Part shown: positions 1-10,239 of the stretch, piece after piece
Layout: each line of letters begins with the position of its first letter
Numbering within the stretch: the stretch's first letter is position 1
Assembly: GCA_951213105.1 (NCBI GenBank)
Contig: OX578140.1
Span: forward strand, 27,861,362-27,925,361
Direction: 5' to 3'
From: Amaurobius ferox
Taxonomy: Eukaryota; Arthropoda; Arachnida; Araneae; Amaurobiidae
Length of the DNA: 64,000 bases
Notes under the pieces: generated by a model
What the model was told of the DNA's origin: nothing
The model's input: only the letters and a program-made list of their open reading frames with translations
The model's database searches: none
Made by a program: the position numbers and the translations under genes

Positions 1-200
1 TTAACGGTCTTGTGATAATTGTTATTGTCACTCCGGGGGTTGGCTTTAGCCAGGGCTGGCGTCCAGGAGTGCAATGCCGCGGCATTTATGACAAGCTTGT
101 TGACAACTGGGGTGTAAGGTCACAACCCCTTACCGCCATTAAGTAAGCTTCTCGCTAAGCCTTCCTTCTTTTTTCAATTCATAATTTCTTTTTATACTAT
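1..200. other. Unassigned moderate-GC stretch
   Basis: The first 170 bases are clearly richer in G+C than the AT-rich DNA that follows and contain no long reading frame. The text (GGGGGTTGGCTTTAGCC, then GGGGTGTAAGGTCACAACCCC, a short inverted repeat) looks like the 3' part of a mobile element cut by the window edge. I cannot assign it to a family. Confidence 0.3.
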
Positions 201-297
201 TTATATTTATATCATGTATAGTATATGTAGCTGCTTTGCGTATATATGCTACAACACTTCAATATCTTTAATAACTTCCATTTTCCATCTTATATAT

Positions 298-388
<91 letters not shown>

Positions 389-483
389 ATATATATATGT
401 ATATGTATATATATATGTGTATATATATGTATATACGTGTATATATGTATATATATATATATATATATATGTATATACGTGTA

Positions 484-556
<73 letters not shown>
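298..556. repeat. (TA)n microsatellite with TATG/TGTG variants
   Basis: This is a near-pure TA dinucleotide tract interrupted by TGTG and ACGTG words. It gives poly-Ile/Tyr reading frames on both strands that are artefacts. The tract abuts the left end of the MITE at 557, which fits insertion of that element at a TA target or later slippage beside it. Confidence 0.97.
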
Positions 557-1460
557 GGTATCCCAAAAATATTGACTTCGGCTTTTATTCCTTAAATATT
601 GATCTTAGACATATATAATAAATTACAAAGGTGCTTAAAAAAAGTACAGAATTTTATGAATTCGATAAAAATTTTCAGGGGATTAAATTAGAAGAAATAC
701 AAAATTCAAATTTTTTTACGGCCGCCGTACAAAAACATTTCCAATGAGTAAAATATGCCCCATACACTAATAAGGTGATGTACAAAATTTCATCATTTTA
801 TAAAAAGTTCCAGTGATATATTTAAGCAAAGTTGGTGAGGGATTAATCACAATTTAAAATGTAACTGTTTACAGCAAGAGTGCAAATGACGCAACGCAGA
901 AATGCATCATAGGCAAATAATACCTGCCTGTTATCTTTAATGTATCTTTTGAATGGATGGAAAACATTTTGAACAAGCTTTGTAAGCTTTGTGTAAAGTT
1001 ATTATTTCTACACTGTGCAGATACCTTTGTACTAATAAATAGCAACATTATTATTTATTTAAGTAATCATTGTTTTCTTTCTTAATTTGTGTATGACCCC
1101 TGAGACGAGATCCGCCGACATGATTTTTCCCTTCTGAGAATCCATGTCGATGCATCGAAAAGTGGTTTAAGTCAGCATTTTTGTCTTTTCATATCTCTGG
1201 GACTTTTATGATGAAATGCTGAAATGTTATGCATAATCTTATTAGTGTATAGGGCATATTTTACTCATTGGAAATGTTTTTGTTCGGGGGCCGTATAAAA
1301 ATTTAAATTTTGTATTTCTTAAAATTTAATTCCCTTGTAAATTTTAATCCATTTCATAAAATTCTTTACCTTATTTTATGCAACTATGTAATTTATTATA
1401 TATGTCTAAGGTCAATATTTAAGGAATAAAAGCTGAGGTCAATGTTTTAGGGACACCCTG
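557..1460. mobile_element. MITE-like DNA element with ~260-bp terminal inverted repeats
   Basis: The left end reads GGTATCCCAAAAATATTGAC and the right end, reverse-complemented, reads GGTGTCCCTAAAACATTGAC. Similarity of the two arms continues inward over about 557-818 and 1191-1460, including the shared word GAGTAAAATATGCCC and the adjoining CATACACTAATAAG. The roughly 370-bp centre has no convincing reading frame. The ends resemble mariner-type termini (CAGGGTGTCCC on the right). The left outermost bases merge into the TA microsatellite, so a TA duplication cannot be proven. Interpreted as a nonautonomous mariner-like element. Confidence 0.75.
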
Positions 1461-1745
1461 TGTTTTTATATATGCACGCATCTTTGTAAAAATCGCAACA
1501 CCATGAAGGAATCACGCGATTAAGATGAGACTTACAGCAAATACAAATTAGGGTGTGCTGTGCAAATGATTAGAATTTCGGAGTCACCGCGAGTGCGTAG
1601 ACTGAGCAACGCCCTCTGAACTGCTGCTTTAGTTGTAAATACACAGCTGTTGCAGGATGTTGAAAAATTGCCTATGGTTGTCTGCAGCGGTAAACGTTTC
1701 ATGAGAGTTCAATATGCTTCTACAACGACATAATGTTGAAATGGG

Positions 1746-2027
1746 ACTCTACAGCCCAGTGGTTAGCGCGCTGGAATTGCACTTGGTTGACCCGGTTTCG
1801 ATTCCCGTCACTGCCAAAACTGCCACCCTGTTCACGCGGAGTACGATCACGTTAAACATGTGGGTCCGTAAGTCCTTCCGAGATGTTGGTGAAAGCGGAA
1901 GGAGAGTACGGTCCCTGTGAATGCCTCCCCCACTTGTTCCGTTCTAAATTGGGTGGCACTCCCCGGCGGTCCAAACAGATACCTTATACTTTTTGGTAGG
2001 TCGAATGGTCTGGGTCGAAGAAGAAGA
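1746..2027 (+). mobile_element. SINE with tRNA-like head
   Basis: The head shows a tRNA-type A box (TGGTTAGCGCGCTGG, about 1759-1773) and B box (GGTTTCGATTCCC, about 1794-1806), the two internal RNA polymerase III promoter elements. The body then begins with GTACGATCACGTTAAACATG and ends TGGTAGGTCGAATGGTCTGG, with a trinucleotide-type tail (GAAGAAGAAG). Body and tail are the same family as the 5S-headed SINEs near 39.0 and 40.8 kb. A 13-bp imperfect flanking duplication (1733-1745 against 2028-2040, 3 mismatches) is compatible with retroposition. It lies inside the Tc1-like copy 1. Confidence 0.82.
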
Positions 2028-2064
2028 GTGTTGAACGGGGGTGAATGATCGGCCTTCATGTAGA

Positions 2065-2960
2065 GCCTTTTTCTTATTGCGCAATGGCAGCTCGTATAGA
2101 ACGCATTGCCCCGAGAGTGATGCGAGTGTGGAAGCTGTAGACTGAAGAGAACTGGACGAGTCGTAAATTCGGCAGTGTACGACGATTACGTCAGCATATA
2201 TTACGTCAGCACGGAATGATAGGCACCTCAGGACCATGGTAGTAATGGACCATACAGCTTCATCTCGACAGTTTGCAGAACGTTGGAGCTCAGCTACAGG
2301 TATGTCCTTATCTACTCCAATCATTCGCAGACGTCTGTTGCACCGTGGACTGCGTGTAAGAATGCCTTTGAACAGGATTCTTTGCAAAACCTTCGACTCT
2401 TGCGGCTGCAATGGGCTCGTCAACATAGACACTGGCGTGCCGATTGCAACAAATTATCGTTCCCGATGAATACTTTGGGGTACAGTGATGGTCGCATCCA
2501 CATTAGACGTTATAGTCGTGAACACCATCTTCCGAAGTGCGTTATCCAACGCATACTGGACGAACGTCAAGTGTGATGGTCTAGTGTGCCATTGGGTATT
2601 TGAACGATATCAGCTGCTAAGAATTGTGGGTAATCTCACCAGCAACTGGTACGTCAGAGAAATTCTGGAGCCCGAAATCATACTCTACCTTCAAGACATT
2701 CCTGGAGCTATATTTCAATGGGACAATGTCCGTCCACATGATGCTAGGAATGTTAGGGCCTTTTTTAGCACAACAGATACAGATTTTTTCTTGGCCTGCA
2801 TATTCACCGGATATGTCTCCAATTGAATATGTCTGGGATTTCGTCAGTCGGCGTCTTGGTTGTGACACTCGTCTCGTAGCTAATACAGCTGAACTTAAGG
2901 TTTGGATAGAAGCAATCTAAAATGCTTTTCTTTGGCACAAATTCAAAATCTGTTCGATTC
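2065..2960 (+). pseudogene. Tc1-family transposase pseudogene (copy 1)
   Basis: Reading across frameshifts, successive pieces match a Tc1-type transposase. The N-terminal helix-turn-helix text is HTASSRQFAERWSSATG followed by IIRRRLLHRGLR (about 2250-2360). Next come GRIHIRRYSREHHLPKCVI (about 2490-2550) and NLTSNWYVREILEPEIILYL. The second catalytic region is IFQWDNVRPHDARNV (about 2709-2755), and the C-terminal PAYSPDMSPIEYVWDFV carries the third acidic residue (about 2797-2845). The family is normally about 340 residues in one frame. Here there are at least three frameshifts and an early stop in the N-terminal part. The expected function was cut-and-paste DDE/D transposition at TA sites; it is not functional now. 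Confidence 0.85.
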
Positions 2961-3146
2961 GATGCCAAGTCGTATAGAATCACTTGCTGTAGCTTGTAGT
3001 GATTTCACCAAATACTGACTTTTGACATGGAATATTGTTTTATGTTTTATAAATTTAATCGTTTATTTGTATCAATATAGGTCATTTAATAAATGTCATT
3101 CAATTCTGATGATTCCTTCATGGTGTTGTAATTCTTAATAACAGAA

Positions 3147-3152
<6 letters not shown>

Positions 3153-3228
<76 letters not shown>
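3153..3228. repeat. (TA)n microsatellite
   Basis: About 76 bp of uninterrupted TA repeats just outside the right inverted repeat of Tc1-like copy 1. Confidence 0.97.
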
Positions 3229-3232
<4 letters not shown>

Positions 3233-3880
3233 TGTAATTACCATAATCTGAAGTAGTGAGAATTGATTGTCTACTAACATTCCCCTTGAAACTTTAAATC
3301 ACTGTTCTTAAATAACTGCAGTAAAATGTAATAACAGTTAATTGCTTCTAGCCAAATGCAATACATGAAAAGTGATGTGATCTCATTTTCTATATCGCAG
3401 TAAATCGTAGTTGTTGAACATTAACTTTCAGACTGAGTTAAATTAGAATCTGTATTTTCAAAGGCGATATTTATAAATGCATTTCGAACCATTAAATTTT
3501 GTTTAAGCGTGGAAAGTTAAGCACATTGTAGTTGGCACTTATCGTCTTTCCAGAATTTCAATGGATAGAAATAAAATTTTAATAATAGATTTACTGTTCT
3601 ATAAATAAACTTTATATGTGATTAAAAATGTGTCCGATTGAGAGGTATTAGAGCAAGAATTAGTTAAAACCAATCGTTCAATTTATCAAGAGTTGTTGTA
3701 GCCCGCCCCAAAGGATTTACTGCATTTTCCAAAACATCTATTGATAGTACGTATTCCACTCCAAGCTTTTTGAAAAATATTTTTTAAATGGCACACACAC
3801 ACACACATATACATACGACATGCTAAAATAGTTTATTATTTATTAAACTTTTTATTCAACTGTATAAAAGTAACGCACTC
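3229..3880. other. AT-rich noncoding stretch
   Basis: No reading frame, structured RNA or recognisable mobile element. The only simple feature is a short (CA)n run at about 3789-3806. Confidence 0.6.
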
Positions 3881-3884
3881 CTTC

Positions 3885-5105
3885 TTTCCACAGTTCACCA
3901 ATAAACTGTGTTAAAAATAGCAAGAAAGATCAATCATGCATAAAGCATTGATTATGAAACACTTTATAACTCTATATTTATTTAAACATCTCTAAAATGC
4001 GATATGTTCTGCAATAATTAATTATATTTGAAAATTTAAAACTTCATCGAAGGAAACGAACTTGATTCAAGAGACGTCATCAAAATATAAATCACCTGGC
4101 TCTCTGTGTAAAAGCAGTCAATATTTCATGAAGACATTTTTATTTCATTCACCACAGTACTACAATAATTTATTCTACTTAAAAACTTAAAACCATGGAG
4201 GAAAAAGTAATTTAACGCTATGCATAAAACGAGGAAGTCTGCCATTAAATAATCTGCTTCTCTATGTAAAATCAATGAATGTTTCATTCATATCATCTAT
4301 ATTGCAGACTCCAGAGCTAAATAAGTTTACTTTAAAGCAATTCAGCAATTCTTACAACTCGTCTTATAGCCTAAGCTGTTTACATTCCCCATAAGAGGAA
4401 ATTAGGTTCGTTGTAGAAACAATCAAAGTTTGATGATCATTTAAACTCAAATATATTGCAATTGTGTTGTTTCAGAATACAGATGCGCAGAAATTAAACA
4501 AAATTAAAGCGGCTTAGAACGGATACAACACTAAATTTAAATTAAAAATAACTTTTAAAATCCCGATTTTAACACAAGATGTATGCCATATTTTATTTTA
4601 AAATGAGTCACGTGATCTCTTCATATAATGGTCACGTGATCTATTCATATAATGGTCACGTGATCTATTCATATAATTTATTAATTTAATAATTAATATT
4701 ATTTAACGTTTAATTAATATTGCGTTCAATTAATATTTTAAATTTTATTTAAAACAGTACTGAATATATTTTGCTGATTTTTTTTTAAATATTTTATGGG
4801 ATAATTTGAATATTTCTTAAATCTTTCGAAGCAATTTTTGAATTTTAAATTCGCTTAAAGAATGTTTGAAACATTAAGCTTCATAGGTTCAATATATATC
4901 ATTTTTTCAACCCGTGTTCAATCCAAAAATGATTGGGGGATATTATTTATTTATATTCCCATAAGTCCCACAGACCGTCTGAGTAACATACTAAAATTTT
5001 ATTTTGATAAAGTCATTCTTACGGTTGTTACGTGCTAACGGACAGACAGACAGACAGAATAAACAAAGTCATAAACACTTTTCAACTATGTTGTAAAGTG
5101 TTAAT
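3885..5105 (-). repeat. Dispersed repeat R1, minus-strand copy
   Basis: Read on the minus strand, this begins near 5105 with a tail-to-head word pair around AACACTTT, then a short (CTGT)n run (about 5039-5058). It continues through GCACG-rich text near 5030, 'GACGGTCTG' near 4972 and a CACGTG-rich patch (4607-4680), and ends near 3910 with GATTGATCTTTCTTG. The same order of words recurs on the plus strand at 28.56-30.65 kb (interrupted) and 55.48-57.11 kb. There is no coding capacity. It is probably a nonautonomous element, but I cannot name a class. Confidence 0.7.
4607..4680. repeat. Three tandem ~24-bp units each with a CACGTG core
   Basis: The unit GTCACGTGATCT plus TCATATAATG is repeated three times. 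Each contains the palindrome TCACGTGA, an E-box-type hexamer. It lies inside R1. The corresponding part of the 55.5-kb copy has only degenerate versions (near 55,931-55,955), so the amplification is local. Confidence 0.85.
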
Positions 5106-5109
5106 TATA

Positions 5110-5440
5110 CGATTAATGAGTTTATTGAATTGCTTTCGTCCAATTGTTTTTTATCTAGATTGTGTATGCACACATTAAACAGACACGCACATTGAACAGA
5201 TACGCATTCACACGCACATGCCCCACGCTAAATTGTTTGATCCGTGTTCCACAGTATTCGAAATCTGCAGATCCGTCAAAATCTAGAGTTTCATTTTTCG
5301 ACACCATCCCAATACTTTCCTCACACCATTCATTGCAGGGAAAGTAAAAACGAAACTAAAATATGTACATTTGCCCCATCACGCAAATATATTGCATATA
5401 AAACTTTTTTTTAATATCGTAGTATGCCTCGAGCCTTGAT
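5110..5440. other. Noncoding stretch between repeats
   Basis: Contains runs of ACACGCACAT-like text but no supported gene. The longest open frame (about 60 codons) lacks any recognisable domain. Confidence 0.5.
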
Positions 5441-5444
5441 CGCA

Positions 5445-5710
5445 CTTCTTTAACAAGCATAAACAACTTCAACGAAGCCATATATTACGCAGACCCCCGA
5501 GCACAAGACACTTAATGAAACACTTGGCAATTCGCAGGAGATTCGAAAGAGAGTTATTTGTCTTAATCAAGGTTTTCTTCTCTATCCGGGGACACTTGCA
5601 GATAAGGAAATGAATGGCATTAGTTAAATCAACTCAAACCAGCGAAGCATTTGATTTCGTCCTACACAAAAAGGCAAGACTTCAATCAGAAAATCAGTCA
5701 CTAAAACGCA
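5445..5710 (+). repeat. Old repeat block R5, copy 1
   Basis: The core words are GAGTTATTTGTCTTAAT and GGACACTTGCAGATAAGG, followed by AAATGAATGGCATTAG and CTTCAATCAG. Equivalent blocks in the same orientation and word order occur near 8.1, 12.2, 13.7 and 15.9 kb. No reading frame is conserved between the copies. Confidence 0.6.
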
Positions 5711-5785
5711 TATCTAGAGCCTAAACTGATAGATGTTATTCTACATGGTATATATTAAAAGGAGAAGTATTGTGATGCGGTTAAA

Positions 5786-7208
5786 TGCACTCTTTTGCAA
5801 AAAAAAGACAGAAGCACCATGAAGAAAGTGACTGTTTTTATTGAAAATAAATATGCGTGCAACTCATACACAGGTAATGAAATGATTACAAAATCAAGAA
5901 CGCAGGATGCATCAATGGTTAGCAAACGCACATTGAATTTTTAAATCAGTAATTGGTAAAATCCCCCTTGTTGGCAATGAATGTTTGTACACGTCTAGGT
6001 AAGGAGTGATAAAATTTCCTAATGTCATCCTGCTATACATTCTTCCAAGCATTCTTGAATTGTTGTTTCAGATTCTCTACATTTCGATGTGCCCGACTCT
6101 GGCGGACTAGCATGCCCCATACATGCCCGATTGGCGAAAGGTCTGGTGGTAACCTTGCTGGACAAGGAACAGTATCAACAGCATTGAAACAGTTCACAGA
6201 TATGCGAGCCGTATGTGGTGTGGCGTTATCTTGTTGGAAAATGGTCCCATAATGACGTGCCATGAAGGGTAGCATAAACGGCCGCTGGATTTCCTCAATA
6301 TATCGTTGAGTTGTTAAAGTTGTACGTACGATGACGAGGGGCGACATGTTGTCTTAAGAGACAGCACCCCACACCATCACACTAGGGGTAATGGCTGTGT
6401 GCCAATGTAAAACCAAAGCACAGCCAGCTGGAACAGCTAGCTCTGGTGCCTCCGCACACGTATCCGATGGTCATCTGCTGAAAGACTGAAGCGTGATTCA
6501 TCGATGAAAACTATGCGATGCCAGACTGCTGGCAGCCATGATGCTCGGCTATGACACCACTCCAAACGACTTCGTCAATGTTGTGGGGTTATGGGCAGAC
6601 TTTCTTAAAGGCCGCCGTGAGCGTAACCCTACCTCAGCCAAGCGCCGTGAGATGGTGGAAGGTACCACGGATGCTATAAAAGAGACACGCTGGATGGCGG
6701 ACAATGATGCGGTTGGACCAGTTCGAGGTTGTCACACAATCATCTGATATTGTCTCGCATTCGTGAACTTTGGCATTCCAGTGCCTCCATTCCGCCGATG
6801 AGTTCCTTGCGGCAACCATTGCTGCCAGCACCTTTGCACAGCAGTGTTCGTTTGGTGCAGGTGGCGTCTATTACTCGGTGTGACCACCCAGCTCCACCCA
6901 TCCCGACTATACGACCACATTCAAGCTCGTCTAATTTCTTATAAGGTCTTTGACAACGTCATAACGGCATTATTGTTTGTGTCTCCACGGAACTGGAACA
7001 CCGATAAAGATAATTCGTCCACATTTTTAACCTGTTTTATAGGATGCAAGTTGCGCCGTAGAAACGTGTGCTATGACGGAATTTAACACTCATTGCACTT
7101 GTAAATTTAATCATTTGCATATTTGGTATAAAGGAATTTGCATGCAAAATTTCGAGATGATCGGATTATTTTTTAGGGGTGCTTCGTTCTTTTGCAAAAG
7201 AGTGTATC
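5786..7208 (-). mobile_element. Degenerate Tc1-like transposon, copy 2 (minus strand)
   Basis: The inverted termini are about 30 bp. The left end has CACTCTTTTGCAAAA and then GAAGCACC. The right end, reverse-complemented, has CACTCTTTTGCAAAAGAAC and then GAAGCACC. A Tc1-type transposase remnant reads on the minus strand between them. TIR sequence and transposase text both differ from copies 1, 3 and 4, so this is a separate lineage. Confidence 0.85.
6020..6950 (-). pseudogene. Tc1-family transposase pseudogene (copy 2)
   Basis: In minus-strand order: a helix-turn-helix/hinge region with RCWQQWLPQGTHRR and GMPKFTNARQYQ (about 6850-6735). Next is the first catalytic segment VFIDESRFSLSADDHRIRVR (about 6515-6455). 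The open C-terminal piece, about 104 residues (6347-6033), has GQRYIEEIQ-like text (TTQRYIEEIQRPFM), the second catalytic Asp in IFQQDNATPHTAR, and ARLPPDLSPIGHVWG. The usual third acidic residue of SPIEHVW is replaced by Gly in SPIGHVW, which by itself would abolish DDE/D catalysis. Stops and frameshifts interrupt the upstream half. Inactive. Confidence 0.85.
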
Positions 7209-7500
7209 AGACTATCCGATTTTGCGGATTTACATGCTTCGATAGAATTTTATTAGGATTCAACTTTATTTTGTTAATTAGCTAATTCACCCATGCTTTG
7301 TACGTTCTTAGGGGTCGTTGAATGTAACACCTATACACTTAATCGAAGTTGTTGGTCGCCAGTTTTAAGTGTTGGTAGTGAGGTGATATTAAATTGCGTA
7401 TACAGTGTGATGCAAACCGATGGGGCAAAACTTTAAACGCTGATAGAATACATCTAATCAATCACTTTCGTCATACCATACATGGTCATAACGCACGCGT
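7209..7500. other. Noncoding stretch
   Basis: Nothing recognisable; no conserved frame or repeat beyond local AT-rich sequence. Confidence 0.5.
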
Positions 7501-7740
7501 TTAAGCGCTAGATGGCGCTGGCCATCAAACGCATTAAGCGCCTGTTGTCGCGGTCGTCGTCAGTTCTACCGTGGATTTTAGAAGGAATGGATTGTTTCAT
7601 TAATCAGGAGAAGGCCGAGATGCATGTCATGTACAAGCTGCCTACGGGAAAGCGAGGGAAACCCAAATCCGTATGGGGTGGAGCTCCGTAGAGTTGCAAC
7701 CCCAATCCCGATTAGAATGCAACCAACACCATGATACTAG
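7500..7740 (+). mobile_element. Possible transposon fragment with helix-turn-helix-like text
   Basis: This GC-richer patch (AGATGGCGCTGGCCATC and onward) includes the reading MDCFINQEKAEMHVMYKLP at about 7587-7645. It resembles the N-terminal 'F-x-N-x-E-x-A-x-M-H-x-x-Y' helix-turn-helix segment found in many arthropod transposon-associated proteins (DUF4817 type). The frame closes soon after. The assignment rests on one short motif. Confidence 0.35.
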
Positions 7741-8109
7741 TTTAAATGGAAATGATTTTTATTTATCGATTATTGCATCATCACTCCCAATTTAAATTTT
7801 AAAATTTCTAAATGTCTTTTCTAAATTTCTTGAAACTGGAACGGATTGACCCAAACCAATATTACAACTATAATGAAAGTACTCGATACTTTCAAGCATG
7901 TTCTTCACATCGCCAAAGTTACAGAACACTTCGCCAAATATTTGTTTAGAAATTCGAAAACACTCTCCATCCAAAGTGTCCAAATATATTTGATCACATA
8001 GTGTACATGTGTGCGTGTGGTGTCTGTGTATTTATTTTATATTAAATTTTGATATATTTTTATAACTAGAATTACTAGTGAAAACGAAATTTAATTTCAC
8101 ATGTTCTTA

Positions 8110-8290
8110 TAAGCTCAAGACACATAATAGAACGTTAGACGATTTCCAGCATCTGTGAAAGAGAATTATTTGTTCCCTAATGAAGGTTTTTATTTGATCA
8201 AGAGATACTTGCAGATAAGGAAATGAACAACATCTGTTTATCTAACTTAATGCACATGGCTAGTCGAATTTCTCTGTAATAAATGGTTAG
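8110..8290 (+). repeat. Old repeat block R5, copy 2
   Basis: Shares GAATTATTTGTTCC, TAATGAAGGTTTT and ATACTTGCAGATAAGGAAAT with the block at 5.4 kb, in the same order and orientation. Confidence 0.6.
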
Positions 8291-8690
8291 GGATTCTGTG
8301 AGAGAATTTTAACTCTGAAATAAATATATTTTCAAATATAATCATAACCATTTCTATAATTTTAATAATATAAATAATATTTTTCATATATTCTTCTTAT
8401 ATTCTAATTGATCAATCTGATAAATAAGTAAAATAAATATCTAAACAAATAACGGTTTATATAAAGCTAGTCTACTCTTTATATAAAATAAATCATAGTA
8501 AAACAATGAAAATATGTGTAATATTTAAATTTTACGACTTATTGTAGAAAAGAGTCACATCAAATATTGTTAATACGAAATTATTTACTATTAATATTTC
8601 CTTTTTCATCATTTTTTTAGCAGTTCACCAAAAATATGTGCTAAATGTAAAAGTAAAATACACAGATACTATATAGGAAATATATATATA
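8291..8690. other. AT-rich noncoding stretch
   Basis: No gene. A short TA run at 8681-8697 abuts the left end of the next transposon. Confidence 0.6.
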
Positions 8691-8696
8691 TATATA

Positions 8697-10205
8697 TGTC
8701 CAAAAGTTAAACATAATTTGTAAAATACGATAGATTCGGAGTTAATATTTATACAATGGTTCGCAATCAGTTGTGGAGAGTCGTAGGACGAAGGTAAATC
8801 ATTGTGCATATTTAAAACAGTTCAGTCGACGTCGACATACGCAAAGCACTGGCGCACGTCGGAACGGGTATAAAACGGTGTCAAGCGGTATGGCCAGTTA
8901 GTGCAGAATTTCGTAATTCCTGTGGTACGGAGCGTTTTTAACAATAAAAAAAGACGAAAGATGTCACAAAGATGCCAACTGGACATGTTTTTGAAGGGAC
9001 GAATTATTGGAATGCTTGATTCCGGTCAATCCCAAACCGAAGCGTCTCGAATTCTGAATGAACCTCAGTTTGTGATCTCCAGGCAGTGGCAGAGGTTTCA
9101 AACCACTGGAAATGTTACCCTACGACCAGTACGAGGTCGGCCAAGGGCCGCGCGGAAAAATCGATATTTGGCCATAACTGAGCGACGTCAGAGGAACTGT
9201 TTTGCCAGACAACTGGGTTCAGCCCGACATCCGCCACAGGAGTTACTTTTTCGAGACAAACTGTTTACAGGAGATTCAGACACGTTGGTCTCTATGCCAG
9301 ACGACCAGCAATTTGCATCTCCCTGACGTCTGCAACGCGCGCGTTTACAATGGAGTTTGGAACATCGACAGTGGAGTGGACAACAGTGAAGAAATGTCAT
9401 GTTCAGTGACGTGTCAGGTTTAGCCTGCAAACTGATTCTCGTCATACAGTGATCTGAAGAGAACGTGGATCGCATTTTCACCCAGGAAACATCATGGAAA
9501 GACGTCGTTTTCCGTTTGGGGGAATCATGGTCTGGACAGACATCTTGATGGACGGCCGCACAGACCTCCACATCTTTGTCACGAGGTCGGATACCATTCA
9601 AAGATACAGAGACGAAGTCCTTGAGAACATCGTTCGGTTGTTTCGGGGTGCTGTTGGTACTGATTTCATATTTGTGGATAATGACGCGACCCTCACCGTG
9701 CGGCCTTGGTCGACGACTTCCACCAAACTGAAGATATCCAGTACATGCAGTTGCTTGCCAACTCTCCTTATCTGACTCCAATGCAGTACGTATAGAATGC
9801 GCTAGAGAGACATTTTACAGCCCTCCGCTACCCACCAAGCTCCTTTCCTGGATTGAAAATTGCTCTCCATGAAGCTTGGAACTCTTTGAACACACAACTC
9901 ATCCAAACCCTCATCGAAAGTATGGGAAAACATTGTGCAGCATGCGTGGCTACCCGAGGTTCCCACACACCGTATTAAACTGCAGCATAACATTGTTTTA
10001 ATCATTCTGTTTCACTGAGGTTGACACTCGTATTGTGACCCTTTTTTTCAACCCTTTTCTTTGGATAATAAAAGGCGTTATTATCATTGTTTTGCATTGT
10101 TTTTTCTTCTATAACCCTATTACCCGCCTACCGCGTTTCCTTCCATTCCGATGTAGATTTCCTGAAATTTTCACATAAACAGCAACTATGCTTAACTTTT
10201 GGACA
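8697..10205 (+). mobile_element. Degenerate Tc1-like transposon, copy 3
   Basis: The left end reads TGTCCAAAAGTTAAACATA and the right end, reverse-complemented, TGTCCAAAAGTTAAGCATA, giving about 19 bp of inverted repeat with one mismatch. A TA run lies outside the left end. The 1.5-kb length is typical of Tc1-like elements. A Tc1-type transposase remnant runs in the plus orientation. Confidence 0.9.
8961..9990 (+). pseudogene. Tc1-family transposase pseudogene (copy 3)
   Basis: The likely original start is the Met at about 8961 (MSQRCQLDMFLKGRIIGML). The paired-type DNA-binding region follows (FVISRQWQRFQTTGNVTLRP, then GRPRAARKNRYLAI) and stays open to about 9326. The middle, with the first catalytic Asp, is frameshifted. 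The frame from 9494 gives FGGIMVWTDILMDGRTDLHI, RYRDEVLENIVRLFRGAVG and FIFVDNDATL, which corresponds to the second catalytic region. The C-terminal segment (DSNAVRIECARE, about 9775-9810) has lost the family SPIEHVWD text. At least two frameshifts; inactive. The N-terminal half is the best preserved transposase reading in the window. Confidence 0.88.
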
Positions 10206-10239
10206 TATTCATAGTAGTATTATATTCATAGTATAATAT

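Larger units (their letters stand above)
1488..3137 (+). mobile_element. Degenerate Tc1-like transposon, copy 1
   Basis: The terminal inverted repeats are about 25 bp: AATCGCAACACCATGAAGGA on the left at 1490, and its imperfect reverse complement around 3111-3137. Between them lie fragments of a Tc1-family transposase in the plus orientation. A TA tract follows the right end, as expected for TA-targeting elements. A tRNA-headed SINE sits between the left repeat and the coding remnant, so the SINE is younger than the transposon. The remains are clearly inactive. Confidence 0.85.

Noticed and set aside
214..618. Long overlapping open frames on both strands rich in Ile and Tyr (also at 11.63-11.98 and 3.09-3.28 kb).
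   Set aside because: They are direct translations of (TA)n microsatellites, with no start context or conserved part.
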